19,775 bases of DNA from Pseudomonadota bacterium (lineage in GTDB: Bacteria; Pseudomonadota; Alphaproteobacteria; Acetobacterales; Acetobacteraceae): assembly GCA_021841985.1 (NCBI GenBank), contig JAKCCP010000203.1:1-19775 (forward strand), written 5' to 3'. The notes beneath the pieces are model-generated. The model saw nothing but the letters and a program-made list of their open reading frames with translations. It was not told the DNA's origin and ran no database searches. The number at the start of each line of letters is the position of its first letter. Within the stretch, counting starts at the first letter, position 1. The position numbers were made by a program, and so were the translations under genes. Shown in pieces: positions 7,246-14,787 of this stretch.

Positions 7246-7707
7246 TTGCTGCGGCGTTTCATGGCTCCGATGTTTTTCTGCGCGGCGGCCCTGCTCGGGC
7301 TCGCCTCTGGCGGCGTGGCGCGGGCGGATACGCCCTTGCCGCTTGAACTCAACAAGCTCGAGCCGCTGACCCAGGGCGAAGCCGGCTGCCGGGTCTATTT
7401 CGTCGTCACCAACCCCGACGCCGAGACCATCGGGCAGTTGCGGCTCGACCTCATCCTATTCGGCACCGATGGCGTGATCCTGCGCCGCATCGCGCTCGAT
7501 CTCGGCCCACTCACCGCCAAAAAGACCGGCGTGCGGCTGTTCGACCTGCAAAATCTCGCCTGTGACTCGATCGGGCGCGTGCTGGTCAACGACGTGCTCG
7601 CCTGCCATGCCGGCGACAAGCCGGGCGGCAATGCCGAGCAGGAGCGTGCCGCCTGCCTCGACCGTCTCACCCTTTCCTCGCGCACCAAGGTGCCGCTGGC
7701 CAAGTAG
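7246..7707 (+). CDS. Small exported protein of unknown function
   Basis: A 153-residue protein with a clear Sec signal peptide: basic start (LRRF), hydrophobic core (FFCAAALLGLASGG) and an A-R-A cleavage site just before DTPLP (about residue 27). The mature part is about 125 residues, mostly beta-prone, with cysteines in GC, LAC, LAC and AAC contexts that could form two disulfides in the periplasm. The start is TTG at 7246, chosen because GGGAGGGG ends a few nt upstream; an ATG at 7261 would leave about 18 nt and remove the basic n-region. I recognise it only as a conserved-looking hypothetical periplasmic protein. It sits alone between the thioesterase and the PDH cluster, with a GGGGC-ttt-GCCCC hairpin after its stop. 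Confidence 0.75.
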   Translation: MLRRFMAPMFFCAAALLGLASGGVARADTPLPLELNKLEPLTQGEAGCRVYFVVTNPDAETIGQLRLDLILFGTDGVILRRIALDLGPLTAKKTGVRLFDLQNLACDSIGRVLVNDVLACHAGDKPGGNAEQERAACLDRLTLSSRTKVPLAK

Positions 7708-7740
7708 GGCCCAGCGGGGCTTTGCCCCTGGCCCCGATGG
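7708..7740 (+). terminator. Possible terminator hairpin after the exported protein gene
   Basis: Directly after TAG (7705-7707), GGGGC (7716-7720) and GCCCC (7724-7728) form a 5-bp GC stem with a TTT loop, extendable by partial pairing on both sides. No T-tract follows, so intrinsic termination would be weak. The element resembles those in the 1271-1401 spacer. Confidence 0.35.
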
Positions 7741-7990
7741 GGGATGGAGGCGGATCCTGAAAGAAAATTGCCGCCACATGCCCGGCGCAAAATCTTATGT
7801 CGCGCGCCGGCGTGATATCGCGCTTCTTTCATTCAATTGAGTGGTTGGCAGTTAAGCGGCTGGGCCTGCAATTTATGCTATCGCGCTGCACAATAAAGGT
7901 TTTTGCCGAGACGCGCTTGTCGAAATCGCGGTTCGGCGTTACCTCTGGGTGGCAAACTCTGGCCGGATCAAACGAGGGGGTTAGGTGATC
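7741..7990 (+). promoter_or_regulatory. Upstream region of the PDH operon
   Basis: About 250 bp without a gene, distinctly more AT-rich from 7825 to 7905 than the surroundings, as expected of a promoter region. I find no clean -35/-10 pair; TATGCT at 7874-7879, or the AT-rich CACAATAAA at 7889-7897, are weak candidates. A 9-bp direct repeat TATCGCGCT occurs at 7816-7824 and 7879-7887, 63 bp apart (about six helical turns), possibly a regulator site. GAGGGGG (7974-7980) is the likely ribosome site for pdhA. Confidence 0.35.
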
Positions 7991-9055
7991 ATGGTGCAAG
8001 CCGGGAAAAGCGAGCGCGGCGCCAAAACGGCGCGGAACGACGCGACGGTGACGGCGGAAAAACCCCAAGCCGTCGCCGGCCTCGGCCGCGCCGCGCTGCT
8101 GCGCGCCTATCACGACATGGTGTTGATCCGCCGCTTCGAGGAGCGTGCCGGCCAGCTCTATGGCATGGGGCTGATCGGTGGCTTCTGCCATCTCTATATC
8201 GGCCAGGAAGCCGTGGTCGTCGGGGTGCAGATGGCGCTCCAGGACGGCGATCAGGTGATCACCAGCTACCGCGATCACGGCCACATGCTGGCTGCGGGGA
8301 TGGACCCGCGCGGGGTGATGGCCGAGCTTACCGGAAGGCGCGACGGCTATTCGCACGGCAAGGGCGGTTCCATGCACATGTTCTCGCGCGAGAAGAATTT
8401 CTTCGGCGGCCATGGCATCGTCGGCGCGCAGGTGAGTATCGGCACGGGGCTTGCCTTCGCCAACCGCTATCGCGGCAATGATCGGGTGTCCGTCACCTAT
8501 TTCGGCGAGGGCGCCTCCAGCCAGGGGCAGGTCTATGAGAGCTTCAACATCGCCGCGCTGATGAAACTCCCGGTGCTCTATGTCATCGAGAACAACAAAT
8601 ACGGCATGGGTACCAGCGTCGATCGCTCCAGCGCCTCGCACGATCTTTCGCAGAACGGCGCGCCCTGGGGCATTCCGGGGGCGCAGGTCGATGGCATGGA
8701 TGTCGAGGCCGTGCAGGCAGCGGCGGCGGCGGCGGTGGCGCATTGCCGGGCGGGCCGGGGACCGTATCTGCTGGAGATGAAAACCTATCGCTATCGCGGC
8801 CACTCGATGTCCGACCCGGCAAAATACCGCACCCGCGAGGAGGTGCAAAAAATGCGTACCGAGCGCGACTGCATCGAGCACGCCCGCCAGCATCTCCTGG
8901 CACTCGGTGCGGCCGAGGCCGAACTCAAGGCGATCGAGGAGGCGGTGAAGACGCAAATCCAGGAAGCCGCGGATTTCGCCCAGGCGAGCCCCGAGCCCGA
9001 TCCCGCCGAACTCTGGACCGACGTGCTGGCGAGTGACGTTGTGGCGGGGGCGTGA
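7991..9055 (+). CDS. pdhA: Pyruvate dehydrogenase E1 component, alpha subunit
   Basis: Thiamin-diphosphate enzyme subunit that, with the beta subunit, decarboxylates pyruvate and passes the acetyl group to lipoamide. The ORF gives 354 residues from ATG 7991; an in-frame GTG at 7985 is possible, but GAGGGGG (7974-7980) is better spaced for 7991. Features: an alanine-rich N-terminal extension of about 30 residues, [20 protein letters not shown], the [14 protein letters not shown] segment, [10 protein letters not shown], and the TPP motif beginning [15 protein letters not shown] and ending [10 protein letters not shown]. The first TPP aspartate (GDG) is glutamate here. The phosphorylation-loop-like [11 protein letters not shown] is present. 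It is the first gene of a four-gene operon, and pdhB starts 1 nt after its stop. Confidence 0.95.
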   Translation: MVQAGKSERGAKTARNDATVTAEKPQAVAGLGRAALLRAYHDMVLIRRFEERAGQLYGMGLIGGFCHLYIGQEAVVVGVQMALQDGDQVITSYRDHGHMLAAGMDPRGVMAELTGRRDGYSHGKGGSMHMFSREKNFFGGHGIVGAQVSIGTGLAFANRYRGNDRVSVTYFGEGASSQGQVYESFNIAALMKLPVLYVIENNKYGMGTSVDRSSASHDLSQNGAPWGIPGAQVDGMDVEAVQAAAAAAVAHCRAGRGPYLLEMKTYRYRGHSMSDPAKYRTREEVQKMRTERDCIEHARQHLLALGAAEAELKAIEEAVKTQIQEAADFAQASPEPDPAELWTDVLASDVVAGA

Positions 9056-9056
9056 G

Positions 9057-9218
9057 ATGGCGACCGAGATTCTGATGCCGGCGCTCTCGCCCACCATGAC
9101 CGAGGGCAAGCTCGCCCGCTGGCTCAAGAAGGAGGGCGATGCGGTCAAGGCGGGCGATGTCATCGCCGAGATCGAGACCGACAAGGCGACGATGGAGGTG
9201 GAGGCGGTCGATGAGGGC
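9057..9218 (+). repeat. Lipoyl-domain coding repeat, copy 1
   Basis: This segment encodes the pdhB lipoyl domain core and aligns without gaps, at an offset of 1362 bp, to 10419-10580 in pdhC. Within it, 9153-9196 is identical over 44 bp to 10515-10558. The synonymous-site identity in that block suggests recent duplication or ongoing gene conversion between the two lipoyl domains. Confidence 0.8.
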
Positions 9219-10406
9219 AAGCTCGCCCGCATCCTCGTCGAGGAAGGCACCGAGGGGGTCGCGGTGAACACCCCGATCGCCGTGCTCGCCGCCGATGGCG
9301 AGGATCTTTCCGTGCCCAAGCCCGCGCCCAAACCCGCTCCGCCGCCAGCCGCGGCAAAACCCGCGCCATCCCCGACGGCAACGCCCGCCACGGCAGCGGC
9401 GGAAAAAGATTGGGGCCCGGTCAAGCCGATCACCGTGCGCGAGGCGCTGCGCGATGCCATGGCCGCCGAAATGCGCGCCGACGGGGATGTCTTTCTGATC
9501 GGCGAGGAGGTCGCGCAGTATCAGGGTGCCTACAAGATCAGCCAGGGCCTGCTCGACGAATTCGGCGAGAAGCGCGTCATCGACACGCCGATCGCCGAAC
9601 ACGGTTTCACCGGGCTCGCGGTCGGCGCGGCGATGGCCGGGTTGAAGCCGATCCTTGAGTTCATGACCTTCAACTTCGCCATGCAGGCGATCGACCACAT
9701 CATCAATTCGGCGGCCAAGACGCGCTACATGTCGGGCGGGCAGATGCACTGCCCGATCGTCTTTCGCGGCCCCAACGGCGCCGCCTCCCGCGTCGCGGCG
9801 CAGCATAGCCAGTGCTATGCGAGCTGGTATGCCCATGTGCCGGGCCTCAAGGTGATCGCGCCGTGGTCCGCGGCCGATGCCAAAGGCCTGCTGCGCGCCG
9901 CCATCCGCGACCCCAATCCGGTGGTCTTCCTCGAAAACGAGATCCTCTACGGCCATAGTTTCGACTGCCCGACGGCGGAGGATTTTGTCCTGCCCATCGG
10001 GCGGGCGAAAATCGAGCGCCGGGGCCGCGACGTCACCATCACGGCGTTTTCCATCACCGTCTCGACCGCGCTCGCCGCGGCCGAGAAACTCGCCGAGCAG
10101 GGGATCGAGGCGGAGGTGATCAATCTCCGCACGCTGCGCCCGCTCGATACCGCGACCATCGTCGAGAGCGTGAAGCGCACCAACCGCCTCGTCACCGTCG
10201 AGGAGGGCTGGCCCTTCGCCGGGATCGGCGCCGAGATCGCGATGCAGGTGATCGAGCACTGCTTCGACTGGCTGGACGCCCCGCCGGCGCGGGTCTGTGG
10301 CGTCGATGTGCCGCTGCCCTATGCCGCCAATCTCGAAAAACTCGCCCTCCCGCAGCCCGATTGGGTGGTCGAGGCGGTGCGCAAAACCACCCAGGGCATG
10401 GGCTGA
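9057..10406 (+). CDS. pdhB: Pyruvate dehydrogenase E1 component, beta subunit with N-terminal lipoyl domain
   Basis: 449 residues. Residues 1-80 are a complete lipoyl domain ([20 protein letters not shown]), with the lipoyl lysine in ETDKATME (Lys43). A proline/alanine-rich linker follows (about 85-118), then the E1-beta transketolase-like domain (about 120-449) with [35 protein letters not shown], and the C-terminal [16 protein letters not shown] segment. A lipoylated E1-beta is a known alphaproteobacterial peculiarity. I chose ATG 9057 because the lipoyl domain begins there and it follows the pdhA stop (TGAG-ATG); the in-frame start at 9033 would add eight unlike residues. The lipoyl region is nearly identical at DNA level to that of pdhC. 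Confidence 0.96.
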   Translation: MATEILMPALSPTMTEGKLARWLKKEGDAVKAGDVIAEIETDKATMEVEAVDEGKLARILVEEGTEGVAVNTPIAVLAADGEDLSVPKPAPKPAPPPAAAKPAPSPTATPATAAAEKDWGPVKPITVREALRDAMAAEMRADGDVFLIGEEVAQYQGAYKISQGLLDEFGEKRVIDTPIAEHGFTGLAVGAAMAGLKPILEFMTFNFAMQAIDHIINSAAKTRYMSGGQMHCPIVFRGPNGAASRVAAQHSQCYASWYAHVPGLKVIAPWSAADAKGLLRAAIRDPNPVVFLENEILYGHSFDCPTAEDFVLPIGRAKIERRGRDVTITAFSITVSTALAAAEKLAEQGIEAEVINLRTLRPLDTATIVESVKRTNRLVTVEEGWPFAGIGAEIAMQVIEHCFDWLDAPPARVCGVDVPLPYAANLEKLALPQPDWVVEAVRKTTQGMG

Positions 10407-10418
10407 GGGAGAATTCTC

Positions 10419-10580
10419 ATGGCCACCAACATCCTGATGCCAGCACTTTCGCCGACCATGACCGAGGGCACGCTCGCGCGCTGGCTCAAGAAGGAGGGCG
10501 AGGTCGTCAAGGCCGGCGATGTCATCGCCGAGATCGAGACCGACAAGGCGACGATGGAAGTGGAAGCCGTCGATGAGGGC
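10419..10580 (+). repeat. Lipoyl-domain coding repeat, copy 2
   Basis: Partner of the 9057-9218 repeat. It codes for the E2 lipoyl domain; the 44-bp block 10515-10558 is identical to 9153-9196 in pdhB, including third codon positions. Confidence 0.8.
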
Positions 10581-11699
10581 GTGCTGGGAAAAATCCTGGT
10601 GCCCGACGGGAGCGAGGACGTGAAGGTCAACGCGCCGATCGCGGTGCTGGTGGCCGAGGGGGAAAGCGTCCCCGCCGGCCCCGCCCCGCCAGCCGAGAAA
10701 GCCGCCGCCGCCGCCCCAGCCCCCAGCCCAGCGCCCCCGCCCGCCGCCACCGCGGCCGCGCCGGCCCAGGCGAACGGGCACGCGCCCGCCGGCGAGCGGC
10801 TCTTCATCTCGCCGCTGGCCCGTCGCATGGCGCGCCAGGCCGGGCTCGATCCGGCGACGCTTGTCGGCAGCGGCCCCTCCGGGCGGATCGTCAAGGCTGA
10901 TATCGAGGCGGCGCTGCGCCAGGCGCCACCCGCGGCGCCGCAAGCCGCCGCGCCCGCCACCCCGCCGCCGGCACCCGCGCCACGCGCGGGCGCCATCACC
11001 GCGCCGCACGACCTCGTGCCCCATTCCTCGATGCGCAAGGTGATCGCGCGCCGGCTCGTCGAAGCCAAACAGCAGATCCCGCATTTCTACATCACGCTCG
11101 ACGTCGCGCTCGATGCGCTGCTCGATTTGCGCGCGGCGCTGAATGCCAAATCAGCGAAAGAAGGGCCGGGCGCCTTCAAGCTTTCGGTCAACGATCTGCT
11201 GATCAAGGCGGCGGCGATCGCGCTCCGGCGGGTGCCCAAGGTCAATGCGAGCTTTACCGAGGACGGCATCGCCTTCTATCGCGATGTCGATATCAGCGTC
11301 GCCGTCGCCATTCCCGATGGGCTGATTACCCCGATCATCCGCCATGCCGACGAGAAAGGTCTGGCGGCAATCAGTAACGAGATGAAAACCCTCGCCGCGC
11401 GGGCGCGCGCGGGAAAACTGAAGCCCGAGGAATTCCAGGGCGGCGGCTTCTCGATTTCCAATCTCGGCATGTATGGCGTGCGCGAATTCGCCGCCATCAT
11501 CAACCCGCCACAAAGTGCCATTCTCGCCATCGGCGCCGGCGAGAAGCGCCCGGTGGTGAAGGCAGGCGCGCTCGCCATCGCCACCCTGATGACCTGCACG
11601 CTGAGCGTCGATCACCGCGTCGTCGATGGCGCGCTCGGGGCGGAATGGCTCGCCGCCTTCAAGGCGATCGTCGAAGATCCCCTGAGCCTGATGCTTTAG
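10419..11699 (+). CDS. pdhC: Dihydrolipoamide acetyltransferase (PDH E2)
   Basis: Core-forming E2 of the pyruvate dehydrogenase complex, which transfers the acetyl group from lipoamide to CoA. 426 residues with one lipoyl domain (1-80, Lys43 in ETDKATME), an alanine/proline linker (about 85-125), a peripheral-subunit-binding domain (about 128-166, [20 protein letters not shown] ending [12 protein letters not shown]), a second Ala/Pro linker, and the catalytic domain (about 195-426). The latter ends with [15 protein letters not shown], in which His399 and Asp403 are the catalytic residues. It starts 12 bp after pdhB with GGGAGAA as ribosome site. A complete, normal single-lipoyl E2. Confidence 0.97.
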   Translation: MATNILMPALSPTMTEGTLARWLKKEGEVVKAGDVIAEIETDKATMEVEAVDEGVLGKILVPDGSEDVKVNAPIAVLVAEGESVPAGPAPPAEKAAAAAPAPSPAPPPAATAAAPAQANGHAPAGERLFISPLARRMARQAGLDPATLVGSGPSGRIVKADIEAALRQAPPAAPQAAAPATPPPAPAPRAGAITAPHDLVPHSSMRKVIARRLVEAKQQIPHFYITLDVALDALLDLRAALNAKSAKEGPGAFKLSVNDLLIKAAAIALRRVPKVNASFTEDGIAFYRDVDISVAVAIPDGLITPIIRHADEKGLAAISNEMKTLAARARAGKLKPEEFQGGGFSISNLGMYGVREFAAIINPPQSAILAIGAGEKRPVVKAGALAIATLMTCTLSVDHRVVDGALGAEWLAAFKAIVEDPLSLML

Positions 11700-11716
11700 C
11701 GCCGGGAAGAGGCCGC

Positions 11717-13117
11717 ATGCCAGAGACCGAATTCGATCTGATCGTGCTGGGCGGCGGGCCCGGCGGCTATGTCGCGGCGATCCGAGGCGCTCAGCTCGGT
11801 CTGAAAACCGCGCTGGTCGAGCGCGAGCATTTGGGCGGCATTTGCCTCAACTGGGGCTGCATCCCGACCAAGGCGCTGCTGCGCTCCTCGGAAATCAACC
11901 ACCTCCTGCACCATCTGCCGGAATTCGGCTTTTCCGCCGAGAATATCCGTTTCGATCTCACCGCCGTGGTGAAACGCTCGCGCGCGGTGGCGAAGCAGCT
12001 TTCCTCGGGCGTCGCACATCTCTTGCGCAAAAATAAGGTCACGGTGTTCGATGGCAGCGGCAAACTCGCCGGAGGGGGAAAACTCGCGGTCGAGAAGGCA
12101 GGCAGCGCCGTCACAATGCTTGCGGCGAAGCACGTCGTTCTCGCCACCGGCGCGCGGGCGCGCGAGTTGCCCGGCCTCGAAGCCGATGGCAAGCTGATCT
12201 GGACCTACAAGCAGGCGATGGTGCCGACAGCGCTGCCGAAACGTCTTCTCGTCATCGGCTCGGGCGCCATCGGCATCGAGTTCGCGAGTTTCTATCGCAA
12301 CATGGGCGCCGATGTCACCGTGGTCGAGGTGCTCGACCGCATCCTCCCCGTCGAGGATGCCGAAATCAGCGCCTTTGCCCACAAGGCGTTCGAAAGGCAG
12401 GGAATGAAAATTCTCGTCGGGGCGAAGGTGACGGCGGCAAAAAAATCCGCCGAGAGCGTGACGGTCACCCTTGAGACGGGCACAAAGAAAACGGAGATCG
12501 TCGTCGATCGCGTCATCTCGGCGGTCGGCATCGTCGGCAATGTCGAAGGATTGGGGCTTGCCGAGGCGGGCGTGCGGGTGGAAAAAACCCACGTTGTCGT
12601 CGATGAATTTTGCCGCACCGGGGTTCCCGGCCTCTACGCCATCGGCGATCTCGTGGGTCCGCCCTGGCTTGCCCATAAGGCGAGCCATGAGGGCGTGGTG
12701 TGCGTCGAGAAAATCGCGGGAGTTGCCGGTGTCCATCCCCTCGATGTCACGAACATTCCCGGCTGCACCTATTGCCGTCCGCAGATCGCCTCGGTCGGCC
12801 TCACCGAGGCGAAGGCGAAGGAAGCCGGCCACGAGGTGCGCGTCGGACATTTTCCCTTCATCGGCAATGGCAAGGCGATCGCGCTCGGCGAGCCCGAGGG
12901 CTTGGTCAAGACGGTGTTCGACGCCAAGACCGGCGCGCTGCTTGGCGCCCATATGATCGGCGCCGAGGTCACCGAAATGATCCAGGGCTACGTCCTCGCC
13001 CGCACGCTGGAGAGCACGGAAGCGGAACTGATGCACACCGTCTTCCCCCACCCGACGATCAGCGAGACCATGCATGAGGCCGTGCTCGACGCCTACGGCC
13101 GCGCCATCCATTTCTGA
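11717..13117 (+). CDS. lpd: Dihydrolipoamide dehydrogenase (E3)
   Basis: FAD-dependent disulfide oxidoreductase that reoxidises the dihydrolipoyl groups of E1-beta/E2 and reduces NAD. 466 residues from ATG 11717; an in-frame upstream extension to 11645 overlaps the end of pdhC and lacks family similarity, so it was rejected. Visible: the FAD-binding GGGPGGYVAA (12-21), redox-active cysteines Cys43 and Cys48 in GGICLNWGCIPTK, the NAD-binding VIGSGAIGIEFASFYRNMGA, the second FAD motif YAIGDL, and the C-terminal dimer-interface catalytic dyad HPTISE (His445, Glu450). It lies 17 bp after pdhC and is the last gene of the PDH operon. Complete and normal. Confidence 0.97.
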   Translation: MPETEFDLIVLGGGPGGYVAAIRGAQLGLKTALVEREHLGGICLNWGCIPTKALLRSSEINHLLHHLPEFGFSAENIRFDLTAVVKRSRAVAKQLSSGVAHLLRKNKVTVFDGSGKLAGGGKLAVEKAGSAVTMLAAKHVVLATGARARELPGLEADGKLIWTYKQAMVPTALPKRLLVIGSGAIGIEFASFYRNMGADVTVVEVLDRILPVEDAEISAFAHKAFERQGMKILVGAKVTAAKKSAESVTVTLETGTKKTEIVVDRVISAVGIVGNVEGLGLAEAGVRVEKTHVVVDEFCRTGVPGLYAIGDLVGPPWLAHKASHEGVVCVEKIAGVAGVHPLDVTNIPGCTYCRPQIASVGLTEAKAKEAGHEVRVGHFPFIGNGKAIALGEPEGLVKTVFDAKTGALLGAHMIGAEVTEMIQGYVLARTLESTEAELMHTVFPHPTISETMHEAVLDAYGRAIHF

Positions 13118-13167
13118 TGCTGAGGATTTTTGCTCGCCAACCCGCAGCGCGGGAAGCCTTGCCTTGA
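13118..13167. other. Short spacer between convergent lpd and permease-like gene
   Basis: 50 bp containing a small perfect hairpin, CCCGC-agc-GCGGG (13141-13153), between two convergent operons. A T5 run (13128-13132) lies upstream rather than downstream of the stem on the plus strand. On the minus strand that run would read as A5, so it is not a standard terminator in either direction. Confidence 0.3.
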
Positions 13168-13713
13168 CTATCTCGCCAAATGCCAAAGCCCAAGGGCGGC
13201 GGCAAACAGCGGCGCAATGGTGAGAAGATAGGCCGCAAGCGGCGGCAGATCGGGTGCGAGGCGGAGCCCGAGCAGAGCGGCATAGGCCATGGCGCCGCCG
13301 GCCAGAAGGCCCGGCATCATGCGCGGCAGCCAGAGCGCGAGCGCCGCTCGTCCCGGCGAAAAACCCGCCGCCCCGAGCGCCGCCACCGTCTCATCGCCGA
13401 CGGCCTTGAGCGCGGCGGCGGCAAAACCCATCGCGAACGGCCAGGCGAGCAAAACGGCGACGATGACATCGCCTTCCTGATCGGCCAGCATCGCCGCCGC
13501 AACCAGCGACGCCAGCGCCAGCATCCAGGCGCCGCCGCGCAGCCAGGCCTGGCCGCGCCAGACCGCCCAGGCGCCGAGCGCGCCGAGCAGGACGGCGAGG
13601 AGGGTGGCGAGATCGGCGGCGAGCAATGCCGGGCGCAACGCTCCGGGATGGGGAGCGAAGAAAGCCGCGAGCAGCAGCCCCGCCAGCAGCCAGATCGCGA
13701 CCCTGCCCGACAT
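13168..13713 (-). CDS. Short ABC-permease-like membrane protein of the degenerate cassette
   Basis: 181 residues with five to six hydrophobic helices. Residues about 105-140 (containing GFSPGRAALALWLPRMMPGL) align with the EAA coupling loop of binding-protein-dependent permeases of the PotB/PotC type (consensus G-A-S-P-W...LP..RPGL). The glutamate-alanine-alanine part itself is not kept; the position of the Glu appears to be alanine. Normal PotB/PotC proteins are about 260-290 residues; this one keeps TM2-TM6 with shortened loops. It starts 9 bp after the substrate-binding protein gene, so it is the third gene of the cassette, and no second permease follows. An unrelated membrane protein is the alternative, but position and the loop argue for a reduced permease. 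Confidence 0.65.
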   Translation of the reverse strand: MSGRVAIWLLAGLLLAAFFAPHPGALRPALLAADLATLLAVLLGALGAWAVWRGQAWLRGGAWMLALASLVAAAMLADQEGDVIVAVLLAWPFAMGFAAAALKAVGDETVAALGAAGFSPGRAALALWLPRMMPGLLAGGAMAYAALLGLRLAPDLPPLAAYLLTIAPLFAAALGLWHLAR

Positions 13714-13722
13714 TCCGAGGCG

Positions 13723-14787
13723 CTAATGCTGCGCGAGCCAGGCGTCGAAGCGCTGGCGGAGGGCCGCTTCGTTCTCTTCCCAGAACGCCTCGTCGAAGGG
13801 CAGCGCGTCCTTGAGGTTGCCGGGGCTGGAGGGCGAGAGCGCGCGCAGCGGCGGCGGCAGCAGCGCGCTCGCGCCCTTGGCGAGCGGGCCGAAGGCGAAA
13901 TTGGTCATGAGCCGCGCCTCAAGCGCGGGGTCGCCGATGAAGGCGAGGAATTTCCGCGCCGGATCGAGCAGCGGCGTGCCGGCGATGAGGGCGAAGCTTT
14001 TGACGCGATAGAGGCTGCCGTTCCATTGCATGCCGAAATGATGTGTGCCGTCGCGGTCGGCGGCGACGATTTCCTCGCTCGGCGCCATCGTCATCAGTAC
14101 CTTGCCCTCGCCGAGTTGGCGCGCCGCCTCGTCGTCTTTTTCCCACCACACGAGATAGGGCCGCAGTTGATCGAGCTTGCGAAAGGCGCGCTTGAGACCT
14201 TCGGATGTGCGCAGCGTCGCATAGACATCGCCGGGGGCGACGCCATCGGCAAGGAGCGCGAATTCGAGCGTCATACGCGGATCACGCCGCAAGCCGCGTT
14301 TGCCGGGATATTTCGCGACGTCCCAGAAATCCGCCCAGCTCGGCGCGCCTTGGATTTTATCGTTATCCCAGCTCAGAACCATGGTTTTCAGAAAGGCCCC
14401 GACCCCGCACTCGCTCACCGCCTCGGGCAGATAGCGCTCGCGCCCGCCGATCGCTGTCCAGTCGAGTTTTTGCAACAGGCCGCGCGCGCAGCCCTCGCGC
14501 AATACCGGTGCCGCGAGCAAAACGATGTCCCAGGGGGTATGCGCGCCGGCGGCGAGCGTGATCGCCTCGATGCTCCCATCGAATGGCGCCTCGACCATCG
14601 CGATGCCGCTCTGCTGGGCAAAGGCCGCGACAAAATTTTTTGCCAGTTCCGCGACCAGCGGCTCATCCGGTGCGGCGAGGGTGAGATCGCGCGCGCCGGC
14701 CGGGGTCACGACAGCGCTGAGCAGGACAAAAAAAACCAGCACGTCACGGCTGAGCGCGGCAACACGCGCGGGCCACGCCCCGCTCAC
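13723..14787 (-). CDS. Spermidine/putrescine-type periplasmic substrate-binding protein
   Basis: Extracellular solute-binding protein family 1, PotD/PotF-like. From GTG 14787 it is 354 residues, with a signal peptide (hydrophobic DVLVFFVLLSAVV, likely cleavage after TPAGA). The mature protein starts RDLTLAAPDEPLVAELAKNF. Recognisable family segments: WDIVLLAAP, FLKTMVLSWDNDKIQ, SWADFWDVAKYPGKRGLRRD, LRPYLVWWEKDDEAARQL, and RVKSFALIAGTPLLDPARKF. I chose GTG 14787 because it overlaps the upstream TGA as GTGA, typical of coupling, and gives a standard signal peptide; ATG 14838 is possible but adds a cysteine-rich stretch. The ligand pocket segment usually reading TSAYNGRI is TMAPSEEI here, so the ligand may differ. 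It looks intact, unlike its ATPase partner. Confidence 0.8.
   Translation of the reverse strand: MSGAWPARVAALSRDVLVFFVLLSAVVTPAGARDLTLAAPDEPLVAELAKNFVAAFAQQSGIAMVEAPFDGSIEAITLAAGAHTPWDIVLLAAPVLREGCARGLLQKLDWTAIGGRERYLPEAVSECGVGAFLKTMVLSWDNDKIQGAPSWADFWDVAKYPGKRGLRRDPRMTLEFALLADGVAPGDVYATLRTSEGLKRAFRKLDQLRPYLVWWEKDDEAARQLGEGKVLMTMAPSEEIVAADRDGTHHFGMQWNGSLYRVKSFALIAGTPLLDPARKFLAFIGDPALEARLMTNFAFGPLAKGASALLPPPLRALSPSSPGNLKDALPFDEAFWEENEAALRQRFDAWLAQH

Noticed and set aside
7136..7369. 77-codon plus-strand frame overlapping the thioesterase stop (ATGA)
   Set aside because: Tempting because of the ATGA overlap, but the product is Arg/Ser/Cys-rich and overlaps the signal-peptide protein in another frame; no ribosome site.
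7829..9460. 543-codon minus-strand frame across pdhA and the start of pdhB
   Set aside because: Antisense shadow; pdhA motifs on the plus strand are clear.
8925..11084. 719-codon open frame on the minus strand across pdhB and pdhC
   Set aside because: Antisense to two certain genes. Its composition is rich in Arg, Gly, Asp and His with low complexity, as expected from the reverse frame of GC-rich coding DNA; no domain is recognisable.
11645..11716. 24-codon upstream extension of lpd
   Set aside because: Lies within pdhC coding sequence and does not resemble an E3 N-terminus; ATG 11717 starts directly before the FAD motif.
11696..13186. 496-codon minus-strand frame across lpd
   Set aside because: Shadow of lpd, with typical Asp/Arg/His-rich reverse-frame composition.
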